Of a stretch of 64,000 nt of DNA, positions 18,701-27,260 are shown one piece after another. The stretch covers positions 4,340,001 through 4,404,000 of the forward strand of contig NC_010397.1 of assembly GCF_000069185.1 (NCBI RefSeq). Direction: 5' to 3'. Position 1 is the first letter of the stretch; each line of letters starts with the position of its first letter. The notes below the pieces were generated by a model. The model searched no databases. It had not been told where the DNA came from and saw only the letters and a list, made by a program, of their open reading frames with translations. Both the position numbers and the translations under genes were made by a program. This DNA is from Mycobacteroides abscessus ATCC 19977. Its GTDB lineage: Bacteria; Actinomycetota; Actinomycetes; Mycobacteriales; Mycobacteriaceae.

Positions 18701-19390
18701 GTGCGGCGAAGCGAGAACGGCAAGCGCGATATCTGGATTGCCGGGATCTTGGGCGTGGTGATCGTCGCGCTGGCCACCTACCTGCTCGTCGATCACCGCA
18801 GTCAAAGCACCGCATCGACCGACTCGCCCACGGTCACCGGCCACAGCAGCAGCCTGGCTCGGCTACGCCCTCTTGACCCGCTGGCACTCGGACCAGTCGA
18901 TGCGCCGGTCGTGCTGATCATCTATTCGGACTACCGCTGCCCTTTCTGCGCCAAGTTCAGCCGGGACACCGAACCACAACTCATCGAGCGCTATGTCAAC
19001 ACCGGGAAGTTGCGGATCGAATGGCGTGACCTCCCCATCTTTGGCACCCAATCGGTGCAGGCAGCCAAGGCCGGTCGAGCAGCGGCTGAACAAGGCAGGT
19101 TCTGGGAATTCAACCGGGCTGTGTATCGGCATGCACCGGATCGCGGTCACGCCGAGCTGACCGACAAGATCCTCCTTGATCGGGCTCGTGAAGCTGAAGT
19201 CCCGGACCTGGCTCGCTTCCAGACAGCAGTCGAGAGCGACCGGTTACTGCCTGCCGTGCAACAAGATATTCAAGAAGCAGTGGCGATCGGGGCGGCATCG
19301 ACGCCGGTGTTCCTGATCAACGACCAACCCGTGGTCGGCGCGCAGCCATTGGACGTCTTCATATCGGTCATCGAGCAGGCTCAGCGGTGA
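18701..19390 (+). CDS. DsbA-like thioredoxin-fold membrane-anchored oxidoreductase
   Basis: The 229-residue protein has an N-terminal signal anchor (about 11-30) and a DsbA-family thioredoxin domain (about 60-228). The domain has the CPFC active site (Cys80 and Cys83, YSDYRCPFC) and a cis-Pro loop STPVF. It resembles mycobacterial DsbA/thiol-disulphide interchange proteins that act on exported proteins. The GTG at 18701 follows GAGGGA. It is the first gene of a five-gene operon; its stop overlaps the GTG of the CcdA-like gene, which is likely to recycle it. Three repressor dyads stand directly upstream. Confidence 0.85.
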   Translation: MRRSENGKRDIWIAGILGVVIVALATYLLVDHRSQSTASTDSPTVTGHSSSLARLRPLDPLALGPVDAPVVLIIYSDYRCPFCAKFSRDTEPQLIERYVNTGKLRIEWRDLPIFGTQSVQAAKAGRAAAEQGRFWEFNRAVYRHAPDRGHAELTDKILLDRAREAEVPDLARFQTAVESDRLLPAVQQDIQEAVAIGAASTPVFLINDQPVVGAQPLDVFISVIEQAQR

Positions 19391-20268
19391 TCGATGTCGG
19401 AGTTCTCGGCGCCCTGCTCGGTGGGGTTCTGACATTGGTCAGCCCCTGCTCGGCGCTGCTCCTACCGTCGTTCTTCGCATACTCCTTCGACCGCACTGGA
19501 CTCCTCCTCCGCAGCACCGGGCTGTTCTATCTGGGCATGCTGACAGTGCTGGCGCCGCTGGGAGCGGGCGTCGGCGCGATCGGGGCACTGCTTACCGAAT
19601 ACCGATCACAGGTGACAACAACGGGAGGCCTGCTGATGACGACGCTCGGTGTAGCGATCATCGCCGGGATCGGCTTCCGCGTCGGCCCGGCAGCACGTCT
19701 GTCCGCGCGTCTCGACCTGTCGTCGGGTTTGTCGGTTCTACTGCTCGGCACCGTATATGCGCTCGCGGGATTCTGCTCCGGGCCAATACTCGGGAGCGTG
19801 TTGACGGTGGCCGCTATCGGCTCCAGCCCGATCTATGGCGCCCTGCTGATGTCGTTGTACTCGCTGGGAATGGCAGCGCCCCTGTTCGTTCTCGCATTCG
19901 CCTGGGGGAAGTTGGGACTGTCTCAGCGACGCTGGATCCGGGGACGGGAGCTCCGGATCGGAAGGTTCCGGACCCACTCCACCAACCTTGTTTCCGGCGG
20001 GATGTTCATCGCGATCGGAGTGTTTTTCCTTGCTACCGACGGGACGGCTGCGCTCGGCGGACTCACCGGCAGCGATACTCAGTACGACGTACAGGCGCGG
20101 TTGCAAAGCCTCACCGCCGGCCTGCCGAACGCGGCCGTAGCGCTCGGGATCGCCTGCGCCGCATTCGTTGTAGTCCTGATGCGTCTGCTGCGCGCCCGCA
20201 TCACCGCAGCGGGCGACGCTCGGAAGCGAAGTGACAGCACAAGAGAGGACGCCGATGATCGTAGGTAG
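19387..20268 (+). CDS. CcdA-like cytochrome c biogenesis / thiol-relay membrane protein
   Basis: The 293-residue polytopic protein has about six to seven hydrophobic helices. It has conserved cysteines in VSPCSALLLPS (Cys21) and AGFCSGPILGS, matching the two redox cysteines of CcdA/DsbD proteins. The first motif is SPCS rather than NPCG. It has a polar C-terminal tail (about 260-293). The start GTG overlaps the DsbA-like stop by 4 bp. It should pass electrons to, or keep reduced, its DsbA-like partner. A second, dissimilar CcdA/thioredoxin pair lies at 7551-8924. Confidence 0.83.
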   Translation: MIDVGVLGALLGGVLTLVSPCSALLLPSFFAYSFDRTGLLLRSTGLFYLGMLTVLAPLGAGVGAIGALLTEYRSQVTTTGGLLMTTLGVAIIAGIGFRVGPAARLSARLDLSSGLSVLLLGTVYALAGFCSGPILGSVLTVAAIGSSPIYGALLMSLYSLGMAAPLFVLAFAWGKLGLSQRRWIRGRELRIGRFRTHSTNLVSGGMFIAIGVFFLATDGTAALGGLTGSDTQYDVQARLQSLTAGLPNAAVALGIACAAFVVVLMRLLRARITAAGDARKRSDSTREDADDRR

Positions 20269-20285
20269 ACAGAAGGAGGCAGCTC

Positions 20286-20648
20286 ATGCGTGACATGTTC
20301 GGCCTTGGTGAGCGGGAGGCGACGATCATGGAGCTGTTGTGGTCCGCCGCCGAGCCCGTGACCGTCCGCGATGTCCTGGATCGGCTGGAGCGTCCACTCG
20401 CGTACACAACAGTCATGACGGTTCTCGACAACCTTCACAACAAAGGACACGTCACGCGCGAGAAAGTCGGGCGGGCATTCCAGTACCGGGCCGCCGAAAC
20501 ACGTGAAGCAGCGGCGGCGCGCATGGTTCGGGAAGTCTTGGCCGCCAGTGGCGATGCGGAGGGGGTGCTCTTGCACTTCGCCGGGGCTACCTCGCCCGAG
20601 GAATCCACGGTGCTGCGCAGGATTCTTCGCCGAGGCGGGCTGGCATGA
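20286..20648 (+). CDS. BlaI/MecI/CopY-family transcriptional repressor
   Basis: The 120-residue winged-helix repressor contains the family signature REATIMELLWSA, VTVRDVLDRL and AYTTVMTVLDNLHNKG, plus a short C-terminal dimerisation region. A strong GAAGGAGG stands 7 bases before the ATG. It is followed with 4-bp overlap by an M56 peptidase, the classical BlaI-BlaR1 arrangement in which the peptidase removes the repressor. The probable targets are the three dyads at 18619-18683, making this an autoregulated operon. No beta-lactamase gene is present in the operon. Confidence 0.9.
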   Translation: MRDMFGLGEREATIMELLWSAAEPVTVRDVLDRLERPLAYTTVMTVLDNLHNKGHVTREKVGRAFQYRAAETREAAAARMVREVLAASGDAEGVLLHFAGATSPEESTVLRRILRRGGLA

Positions 20649-21568
20649 CCGTCGCCCTGGTGTTGATGGCAGGTGCCGCCCTCATCGGCGTCGCCGGGCC
20701 GGCGTGTCTGGGACCGACTGTGCGTCCTTCATTGCTACCCGCGGCTGCGCTGGCAACATGGCTCGGGGCTCTGCTGGCGTTCCTTGTACTCACCACGTTG
20801 TCCGCCACGTTGTTGCTCTTCCCGCATGTACTGGACACCAGCGGTGTCAGGACGCTGGTGGGCGGCTGCCTGAGCGGAACCGTCCCGCACTCATCCTTCG
20901 GAACCCTTGTTCAGCTTGGGATCTCACTGCTCCCCCTCACTATCCTGGCTCGGGTCGCGGTCGTGGCGATTCGGAGCCTGCGCTCCGCACGCCGTCGCCG
21001 TGCCCGTCACTTCTGGATGCTGCGGGCGGCGTCCTGTCGCTCCGGTGAAGTCCATTGGATCGACGATCCGCGGCCAATCGCCTATAGCCTCGGCGGCGCT
21101 CGCGGAGCAGTGGTGGCCACTCACGGAGTCCGCCACCTCGGCGAACGACAATGCGCCGCAGTCATCGAGCACGAGATGGCGCACATACGCGGCCGGCACC
21201 ATGCGGCTGTGCTGTGTGCCGATATCGCCGCAGCGGCACTTCCGATGCTGCCATTGATGCGTCGTGCGCCGGCAATGGTGCGGCTGATGGTGGAGCTGGC
21301 GGCCGACGATGCGGCGGCGCGGGTTCACGGGCCACCCACTGTGCACGCCGCGCTTCTGGCAATGAGCCAATCAGCGGTGGCCGTGCCTGGCGTGCTGCAC
21401 ATGTCCAGCGAATCGGTGGCGGTGCGGCTCCTATGGCTGCGCACCCAGGGAGCCACGGGCCGCACACCGATGGGTCGAACCCGGCTGATGCTCGGCTTCG
21501 CCTTGCTCCCAACAACTCTCGCGGGCTCTGCGGTGGTCGCCCTATTCAGGGCGTACTGCACCTTGTGA
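20645..21568 (+). CDS. M56-family (BlaR1-like) membrane zinc peptidase
   Basis: The 307-residue protein has N-terminal membrane helices (about 5-22, 35-60 and 88-110) and a cytosolic-facing zinc-peptidase domain with HEMAH at 176-180 (catalytic Glu177) and the downstream ELAADDAA ligand motif. A hydrophobic segment closes the C-terminus. The large extracellular penicillin-binding sensor of BlaR1 is absent, so it must sense something else or act through a partner. It overlaps the blaI-type gene by 4 bp and would inactivate that repressor. Confidence 0.87.
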   Translation: MTVALVLMAGAALIGVAGPACLGPTVRPSLLPAAALATWLGALLAFLVLTTLSATLLLFPHVLDTSGVRTLVGGCLSGTVPHSSFGTLVQLGISLLPLTILARVAVVAIRSLRSARRRRARHFWMLRAASCRSGEVHWIDDPRPIAYSLGGARGAVVATHGVRHLGERQCAAVIEHEMAHIRGRHHAAVLCADIAAAALPMLPLMRRAPAMVRLMVELAADDAAARVHGPPTVHAALLAMSQSAVAVPGVLHMSSESVAVRLLWLRTQGATGRTPMGRTRLMLGFALLPTTLAGSAVVALFRAYCTL

Positions 21569-22032
21569 GGCCTCGGCACGGAACATGCTCGCAGACCAAT
21601 GAAGGAGCGCTCATCAATCCTCAGCACGCCGCACGCCTCCTCGGGTGGATGATTCCGACGGGCGCCCGTCTGGTTTTCGGGGTCATCTTCCTGTTGGAGG
21701 GAACTCAGAAGGTCTTCGGCTGGTGGAGCGGATCCCCCACCGGTTCCGGACACCCCGAACCATTCCTCAACTGGCCATATTGGTGGGCCGGTGTGTTCGA
21801 GCTGGTACTGGGCAGCCTGCTGACAGTGGGGCTGCGGACACGGCTGGCAGCAGTCCTCGCGGCGGGAATGATGGCCTACGCATACTTCTTCGAACACCTG
21901 CAGGTGCATTGGGAGCCCATGCAAAACGGAGGCGCCTTCGCAGCCACCTTCTGCTGGGGGCTCCTCCTCCTGGCGGTCACGGCCAACGACACCCGGCTGT
22001 CGCTCGACCGGGTGCTGGCACGCCGCGCCTAG
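21565..22032 (+). CDS. DoxX-family membrane protein
   Basis: A four-helix DoxX protein with TGARLVFGVIFLLEGTQKVFG, PYWWAGVFELVLGSLLTVGL, a central MMAYAYFFEH and FCWGLLLLAV. DoxX proteins accompany thiol-stress systems (the SodA-DoxX-SseA complex in M. tuberculosis), which suits an operon with DsbA- and CcdA-like proteins. The start is uncertain: GTG 21565 overlaps the M56 stop (155 residues), and ATG 21649 gives 127 residues. An AAGGAG at 21601 lies just before the codons for LINPQ, so a non-standard start there is possible. Confidence 0.78.
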   Translation: MRPRHGTCSQTNEGALINPQHAARLLGWMIPTGARLVFGVIFLLEGTQKVFGWWSGSPTGSGHPEPFLNWPYWWAGVFELVLGSLLTVGLRTRLAAVLAAGMMAYAYFFEHLQVHWEPMQNGGAFAATFCWGLLLLAVTANDTRLSLDRVLARRA

Positions 22033-22044
22033 CGGCGATCACGG

Positions 22045-22662
22045 CTAGAAGTGGTCGATTCCCGGGTCATGACCGATGCCGGGGTGATGCCCCAGATCCC
22101 CTTGATCGAAGAACGGATCATGCAGGCCGGGGTCCGCAGAACCGGTCACACCCGCATCGGCACCGAACTGTTGCGGCTCGAACCCACCGTCGGTGGACTG
22201 TGGCGGCGCCTGGAATTGGTCGATCGCCGCCACCGCGCTATCCGTCGGTGCGGTGGACTGATCGGGGACGGTGATCGCGTCCTGACGAGGGGACAGATCC
22301 GAAACGGCGTCGGTGGCCGCGTGCAGACCCGCGTCCAGACTTGGGTCGTGCGTCGGCGCGGTAAATGGTGAGTCGAATGCCGAAACCGCCGCGCCGCTTG
22401 CCCAGATGTTGTCGGCCGGGATCGTCGCGTGCGCCAGGCCGCTCGCCACGGGATGGGCTGCCAGCTGCGATATTGACGGCATCGACTCGCTGACCACCGG
22501 GATCAGCGCGGAAACATCCGACGGCTGGACACCGTCCAGGTGCGCGTCGGCAATGACCCGTTCGGGATTGGCCGCGTACTGGGCGGCCATATCCTGGTCA
22601 CGGACCAGCGCCATGACGAAATCCAACAGGTTATTGCCCATATCTGCGATGGTAGAAGGCAC
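22045..22662 (-). CDS. IniB N-terminal-domain protein (Rv0340-like)
   Basis: The 205-residue protein begins, after a few residues, with MGNNLLDFVMALVRDQDMAA, matching the N-terminal helical domain of IniB (DFILNLFRDPVEAA); both share VIPVVSES-like ends. The remainder is acidic, Pro/Asp/His-rich and probably disordered (GHHPGIGHDPGIDHF at the end), without the GLAGNA repeats. M. tuberculosis has a similar gene, Rv0340, directly between iniR and iniB. The start is GTG 22662 or, by alignment with IniB, ATG 22641. It is divergent from the Hsp70-like gene, and its promoter shares motifs with that of iniB. Confidence 0.75.
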   Translation of the reverse strand: MPSTIADMGNNLLDFVMALVRDQDMAAQYAANPERVIADAHLDGVQPSDVSALIPVVSESMPSISQLAAHPVASGLAHATIPADNIWASGAAVSAFDSPFTAPTHDPSLDAGLHAATDAVSDLSPRQDAITVPDQSTAPTDSAVAAIDQFQAPPQSTDGGFEPQQFGADAGVTGSADPGLHDPFFDQGDLGHHPGIGHDPGIDHF

Positions 22663-22706
22663 TCGAAGCCCCTGCTACGGGGAGCGACCCGTTGCCCACC
22701 AACACC

Positions 22707-22770
22707 CCCTTGGGGGACGCGCGTTAGGGGATGTCATGTCATTAGGGGGTGTGACGTCCGTCATCCCCTA
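22707..22770. promoter_or_regulatory. candidate IniR-type element, second copy
   Basis: CCCCCTTGGGGG (about 22705-22716) is followed by TTAGGGGAT (22724-22732), ATTAGGGGGT (22741-22750) and an inverted ATCCCCTA (22763-22770). It mirrors the arrangement upstream of iniB. It sits between the divergent IniB-like and Hsp70-like genes and could serve both. Confidence 0.45.
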
Positions 22771-22822
22771 CTGTTGGGCTGCGGGGTGAAACATCACGGC
22801 ACCGTAGAACGAACGGATAGGT

Positions 22823-24640
22823 ATGGCCAACGCACTGGGACTGTCGATCGGCGCCACTCAACTGGTTGCGACACCCGACGATCCACAGAGCCAACCCGTC
22901 GTGCGCAGCTCGATCCTCACCCTGCATGAGGACGGCCCGCCCGAGGTTGGTGTCCCGAGCCAACCGGGTTTGACCCTCACCGGATTTGTCGGCAGGGTCG
23001 GCGATCCGGTCGGCATCGTCGCCGCGGACGGGTCCGTTCATCGCGCCGAATGGGCGCTGACCGAGGCCATGCGGGTCCTGATCGCAGACGCCGTCTCTTC
23101 CGCGAATTTCACCGCACCACCCGTGCTCTCGGCATCGATCCCCGCGCACTGGAGCCCACAGACGGTCAGCACCTTGCGGGATGCGATCGACCGTGTGCCG
23201 GCCTTCGCTCCGGGCGGTCGGCAGCTGAAACTGATCCCGGACGCGCGCGCAGCCCTGGAGGCGCTGGCCGCGGGGCCGGGCACACCTGATCGTGGCGTCG
23301 TGGTGGTGTGCGATCTGGGAGGCTCGGGCAGCAGCATCACGCTCGCCGATGCGGCCCGCGGGTTCCAGCAGATCGGGCAGACCATCCGATTCGCCGACTT
23401 CTCCGGTCAGCAGATCGACCAGATGCTGTTGACCCAGGTGCTGACCGATCTGAACCAGGATCCCGAAGGCACCACATCGGTGGGCGCTCTGACCAGACTG
23501 CGTGATCAGTGCCGGCTGGCCAAGGAGAGACTCTCCGGCGACACCGCGACCTCGGTGCCGGTGCAACTGCCCGGAATCACCACGGATGTCCGGCTCACCC
23601 GCGCCGAGTTGGAGGGTCACCTACGCGGCCCATTGTCCAACCTGATCAACGCGATTCAGGACACGGTGGAGCGCAACGGGATTCATCCGGCAAATATCAC
23701 CGCGGTGGCCTCGGTGGGCGGCGGGGCAAGCATTCCCCTAGTCACCCAACAACTTTCCGAGCGCATGCGAGTACCCGTTATCACCGCCCCGCAGCCGCAG
23801 CTGGCAGCTGCACGCGGAGTGGCCCTGCTCGCGACTCGGCCGGACCTGCCGCCACAAGACGCCACCGCGATGCGGCCGGTCGAGCAGCCCCCGGGCGATG
23901 CGACCATGATGCGCCCCGTGCCGACCGGCACCGGAACCTTCGCCGCCCCGGTGGCCGCAGCCGCCAACGAAGAGCCGGAATTGGCCTGGTCTCAAGATGA
24001 TTCGGCGCCCGACTTGGCACCGCTGCAGGAGACTGGGTATCAGAGCGGATACACGGTCGACCTCGACGACGAGTATCAAGGGCCCACCGAGGCGACCACC
24101 GCCCGCCCCGAACTTCGGTTCAGCCACGGCCCGTACGCGGACGAAGATGACTACGACGACTATCCGCCGCTGCCCTGGTACCGCCGTCCGCTGGTGTGGT
24201 TCATCGCGGCGGCGGCCGTTGCAGGAATCGCTTTTACCGGAATGATGGTGTCGCTGACCAGCAGTGAATCACCGGCGCCCGCCACCACAACGCCAAGTGT
24301 CAATGTGGTGCCGAGCACGGGTGACGCGCCGGCCGAACCGCCCCCGTCACCGGAACCGCCGCCACCGCCGCAGACCCACACCGTCACGCAGTCGGTGCAA
24401 CCACCTCCCCCGTCACCGGAACCACCTCCACCTCCACCCCCGACGACGACCACAACCACCACACCCCCCACGACAACCACCACCACGACAACCACAACAA
24501 CCACAACAACCACAACAACGACTACGCCGACCACAACAACAACCCAACCGACAACCACAACGACACAACCCACGTCCACGTCGCGCCCGGCGATCACCAT
24601 CCCCGGGCTGCCCCCGATTCCGATCGGTCCGCGCAACTGA
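22823..24640 (+). CDS. Hsp70-like actin-ATPase membrane protein with Pro/Thr tail
   Basis: The 605-residue protein has a degenerate Hsp70/actin-fold domain (about 1-335: LGLSIGATQLVA for the phosphate-1 loop, VVVVCDLGGSGSSITL for phosphate-2, ITAVASVGGGASIPLV for the adenosine motif). There is no Hsp70 peptide-binding domain. An acidic linker, one membrane helix (about 457-480) and a Pro-then-Thr-rich extracytoplasmic tail follow. Mycobacteria have several such Hsp70-like membrane proteins of unknown role. It lies 20 bp before iniR on the same strand, so it may take part in sensing or signalling for the ini response. Confidence 0.78.
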   Translation: MANALGLSIGATQLVATPDDPQSQPVVRSSILTLHEDGPPEVGVPSQPGLTLTGFVGRVGDPVGIVAADGSVHRAEWALTEAMRVLIADAVSSANFTAPPVLSASIPAHWSPQTVSTLRDAIDRVPAFAPGGRQLKLIPDARAALEALAAGPGTPDRGVVVVCDLGGSGSSITLADAARGFQQIGQTIRFADFSGQQIDQMLLTQVLTDLNQDPEGTTSVGALTRLRDQCRLAKERLSGDTATSVPVQLPGITTDVRLTRAELEGHLRGPLSNLINAIQDTVERNGIHPANITAVASVGGGASIPLVTQQLSERMRVPVITAPQPQLAAARGVALLATRPDLPPQDATAMRPVEQPPGDATMMRPVPTGTGTFAAPVAAAANEEPELAWSQDDSAPDLAPLQETGYQSGYTVDLDDEYQGPTEATTARPELRFSHGPYADEDDYDDYPPLPWYRRPLVWFIAAAAVAGIAFTGMMVSLTSSESPAPATTTPSVNVVPSTGDAPAEPPPSPEPPPPPQTHTVTQSVQPPPPSPEPPPPPPPTTTTTTTPPTTTTTTTTTTTTTTTTTTTPTTTTTQPTTTTTQPTSTSRPAITIPGLPPIPIGPRN

Positions 24641-24660
24641 ACACCCCGCGCGATAACGGG

Positions 24661-27102
24661 ATGTCCGGGACATTCGACGGAATCGCCTCGGCGATAACGG
24701 CTATCACCGGGCCGCTATCCGCGGGCCATGCCGTGAAGGTGCTCGTCAACGGCACGGCAGGCAGCGGAAAAACCTTCGTGCTGAGCCGCATCCGCGAAGC
24801 GCTGGGCAGTGCCGGCACCCCCGCCGTCAACCATGTCCCCGAAGCGGCGCCCGGCCCAAACACCGGCCCATTCGTCATCGATGACGCCGACTCGCTGACT
24901 GATCGCCAGCTCGAAACCCTGCGCGCGGTCGTCGAGAACGATCCGGCGGCCATCATCGTGGTGGCCGCCGCACCTCGGCGCAATCCGGCCCTGCGCTCCC
25001 TTTTTCAGGCCTTGGAGCGCGAATCGCCGGCGATCACCCTGGGCCCGGTCAACGCCACCGATATCGGTCGAATGTCGCCGCTCGCAGCGCCGTTCGCCGA
25101 GCAGATCGCCGCAGCGAGCGGCGGCGTCTTGGCATTGACGGCAGCCGCGGTAGAGCGCCTGGGCGACCCCGATCCGCTTCAATCGGCACTGCGCGCGATC
25201 GATACGCGAGTAGATGAACTGCTACGCCGGTTGTCGCCCATGGCCCAGGCCGCAGTGTTGTTGATGTCGTTGAACCCGGGCATCGGAGCTTCCGATGTCG
25301 CTGCGGCACTGGCTCTCCCCGATGCGGCCGACCTGGTCGACGAGGCACTGGCGAGTGGTTTGATCGCCGGGCCAGGCCACGTCGCCTTTGCGGCCAGGGT
25401 GCACGGTTGCGCCGCCCGGCTGCTCGGTGCGGCGCGGCATCTCGATCTGGAACGTTCGCTGCTGCGAACCCAGCTCGAGATGGGTTCGGTTTCTGCCGAC
25501 CTGGCCCTGGCACTGGTGGGGCACGGACTGCGCGACCTGGAGGTTGCGCGGCTGCTATCGAATTGGGCAACAACCGAATCCGACCCCTTGAGCGCCGCTG
25601 ATCTCTACCGGGCAGCACTGACCGCGGGTGCCGAGCCGGACCCGATACGGGTGCCCCTGGCCGAATCTCTGGCCCGCGCGGGTGATCTGGCAGCGGCCGC
25701 CGCACAGGCCGACGAGGTGCTCGCCAGTACGGATCCCGCGCAACGGACCGCAGGCGTACGCGTGGCGGCTGCGATCGCGTGCCACAACGGGGATTCCGGA
25801 CAAGCGGCCGCGTTGTACAGCTGGCTGGGCGCCGATATGGATGGTCTGACCGCCTTGAGTGCGTCACCGGTGTTCGTCGGCACGGGGCAGCTGGCAAAGG
25901 GGCGAAAGTCCTTGGAAGACAATGTCGGAGCACCTCCGACGACATCAGCCACCGCACAGCGCAACGCCGCACTGGGGGTCATCGCGTCCGTTGAGGGACG
26001 CGGCCAGGAAGCGTTGTCCCTGTTGGGGCAGGCGGTCACTCAACAGCCGTCCACGTCGTCCTTCATCCCGGATAGCACCGTCGCGCTTGCGGCGTTGACC
26101 ATGCTGCACAGCGGCGACACAGCACGGGCTCGCAGCATCCTCACCGGCGCGATCCGCGCCGATCGGCGCCACGACGTATTCGGCGTGCGGCACCGCCTCC
26201 TGGCGGCCTGGATCGCCATGTTGTCCGGCGACCTGTCTGGCGCCGTTCAATGGCTGCCTGGGGCCCAAGTAGAACTGTCCCGCCGGGACCGCCTGTTCGC
26301 CGAGTCACTACGTACCGGCATCGCGCGACGTCATGGCGATACCGGTCCGCTGCGCCAGCATTGGCAAGCCTCCATGGATGCGTTGTCGGCCTATTCGATC
26401 GACCTCTACACGCTGCTTCCGGTCGGCGAGCTGTGGGTGGCGGCGGCCAGGCTGCGGACCCTGGACGTCATGACCCATCATCTGGATCGCGCCTTCGCGG
26501 TGCTGGCGCACCTCGGCGACCCGATCGCCTGGTCCGCGCCACTGAGGTGGGCGGGTGTACACGCCGCGATCTTGACCAACTCCCCGGAGACTCTCGCGCC
26601 GCACGGGCAGGCTCTCGCCGCGGGGGCGGGTTCCAGTACCTACGCGCGCATACTGGCGACCGCCGGGCGCACCTGGCTGCGGGTGCTCGCCAACCACGTG
26701 GACGGCGAGGAGGTGGACAGCGCCGCGCGCATGTTGGCCGACACGGGCCTGGGCTGGGATGCCACCCGCCTGGCCAGTCAGGCCGCACTGCACGCGAACG
26801 ACCCGAAGGTCGCGGCCTCGATGCTGGCGCTCGCGCGAGATCTCCGGTCGCCGTCCGCCGCGGCAGACGGCGAGTCCACACCCTCCTCGGCGGTGCATTC
26901 GCCGACGTCCACACGACTGTCCGAGCGCGAGCGCGAGGTCGCTGAACTGCTGCTGCGCGGCCTTCCTTATCGCGATATCGGTGCGCAACTGTTCATTTCG
27001 GCTAAGACGGTCGAGCATCATGTCGCACGCATCCGTCGGCGTCTGGGCGCCGAATCGCGCTCCGACATGTTCTCGATGTTGCGGGCAATCCTGACCCCGT
27101 AA
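24661..27102 (+). CDS. iniR: IniR, LuxR-type ATPase regulator of iniBAC
   Basis: The 813-residue STAND/MalT-like regulator has a P-loop (NGTAGSGKT, about 30-38) and an acidic Walker B-like FVIDDADSL. A long helical TPR-type middle covers about 180-740. The C-terminal LuxR helix-turn-helix (about 755-810) includes LSEREREVAELLLRG and ISAKTVEHHVARIRRRL. Size and location match M. tuberculosis Rv0339c (IniR), the activator needed for iniBAC induction. The promoter motifs shared by iniB and the Rv0340-like gene are its likely targets; that link is inference. Confidence 0.88.
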   Translation: MSGTFDGIASAITAITGPLSAGHAVKVLVNGTAGSGKTFVLSRIREALGSAGTPAVNHVPEAAPGPNTGPFVIDDADSLTDRQLETLRAVVENDPAAIIVVAAAPRRNPALRSLFQALERESPAITLGPVNATDIGRMSPLAAPFAEQIAAASGGVLALTAAAVERLGDPDPLQSALRAIDTRVDELLRRLSPMAQAAVLLMSLNPGIGASDVAAALALPDAADLVDEALASGLIAGPGHVAFAARVHGCAARLLGAARHLDLERSLLRTQLEMGSVSADLALALVGHGLRDLEVARLLSNWATTESDPLSAADLYRAALTAGAEPDPIRVPLAESLARAGDLAAAAAQADEVLASTDPAQRTAGVRVAAAIACHNGDSGQAAALYSWLGADMDGLTALSASPVFVGTGQLAKGRKSLEDNVGAPPTTSATAQRNAALGVIASVEGRGQEALSLLGQAVTQQPSTSSFIPDSTVALAALTMLHSGDTARARSILTGAIRADRRHDVFGVRHRLLAAWIAMLSGDLSGAVQWLPGAQVELSRRDRLFAESLRTGIARRHGDTGPLRQHWQASMDALSAYSIDLYTLLPVGELWVAAARLRTLDVMTHHLDRAFAVLAHLGDPIAWSAPLRWAGVHAAILTNSPETLAPHGQALAAGAGSSTYARILATAGRTWLRVLANHVDGEEVDSAARMLADTGLGWDATRLASQAALHANDPKVAASMLALARDLRSPSAAADGESTPSSAVHSPTSTRLSEREREVAELLLRGLPYRDIGAQLFISAKTVEHHVARIRRRLGAESRSDMFSMLRAILTP

Positions 27103-27194
27103 GTGCGAGAAAGTTCACCCGGGAGACGGGTTAGGTAAGCCTGACTAGGACTTTCGGCCCTGTCAATGCGACGATGACCTGGCATCGGACACAA

Positions 27195-27235
27195 GTTACC
27201 GGCCAGTAACATTACACTTGTTACTGACGGGTAAC
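27195..27235. promoter_or_regulatory. paired GTTAC-N6-GTAAC dyads
   Basis: Two dyads, GTTAC-CGGCCA-GTAAC (27195-27210) and GTTAC-TGACGG-GTAAC (27220-27235), are spaced exactly 25 bp and end 25 bp before the GTG of the Fe-S oxidoreductase. The form suits a TetR-family regulator that binds two sites. No such regulator is adjacent, so the cognate protein is unknown. Confidence 0.6.
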
Positions 27236-27260
27236 TTATCGGGACCGGGAGGTCAGCACC

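Noticed and set aside
20286..21568. Classical beta-lactam resistance operon
   Set aside because: BlaI and M56 proteins are present, but the penicillin-binding sensor and any beta-lactamase gene are absent.
24430..24600. ACC/ACA microsatellite as a non-coding repeat
   Set aside because: It is the in-frame Thr tract of the Hsp70-like protein tail.
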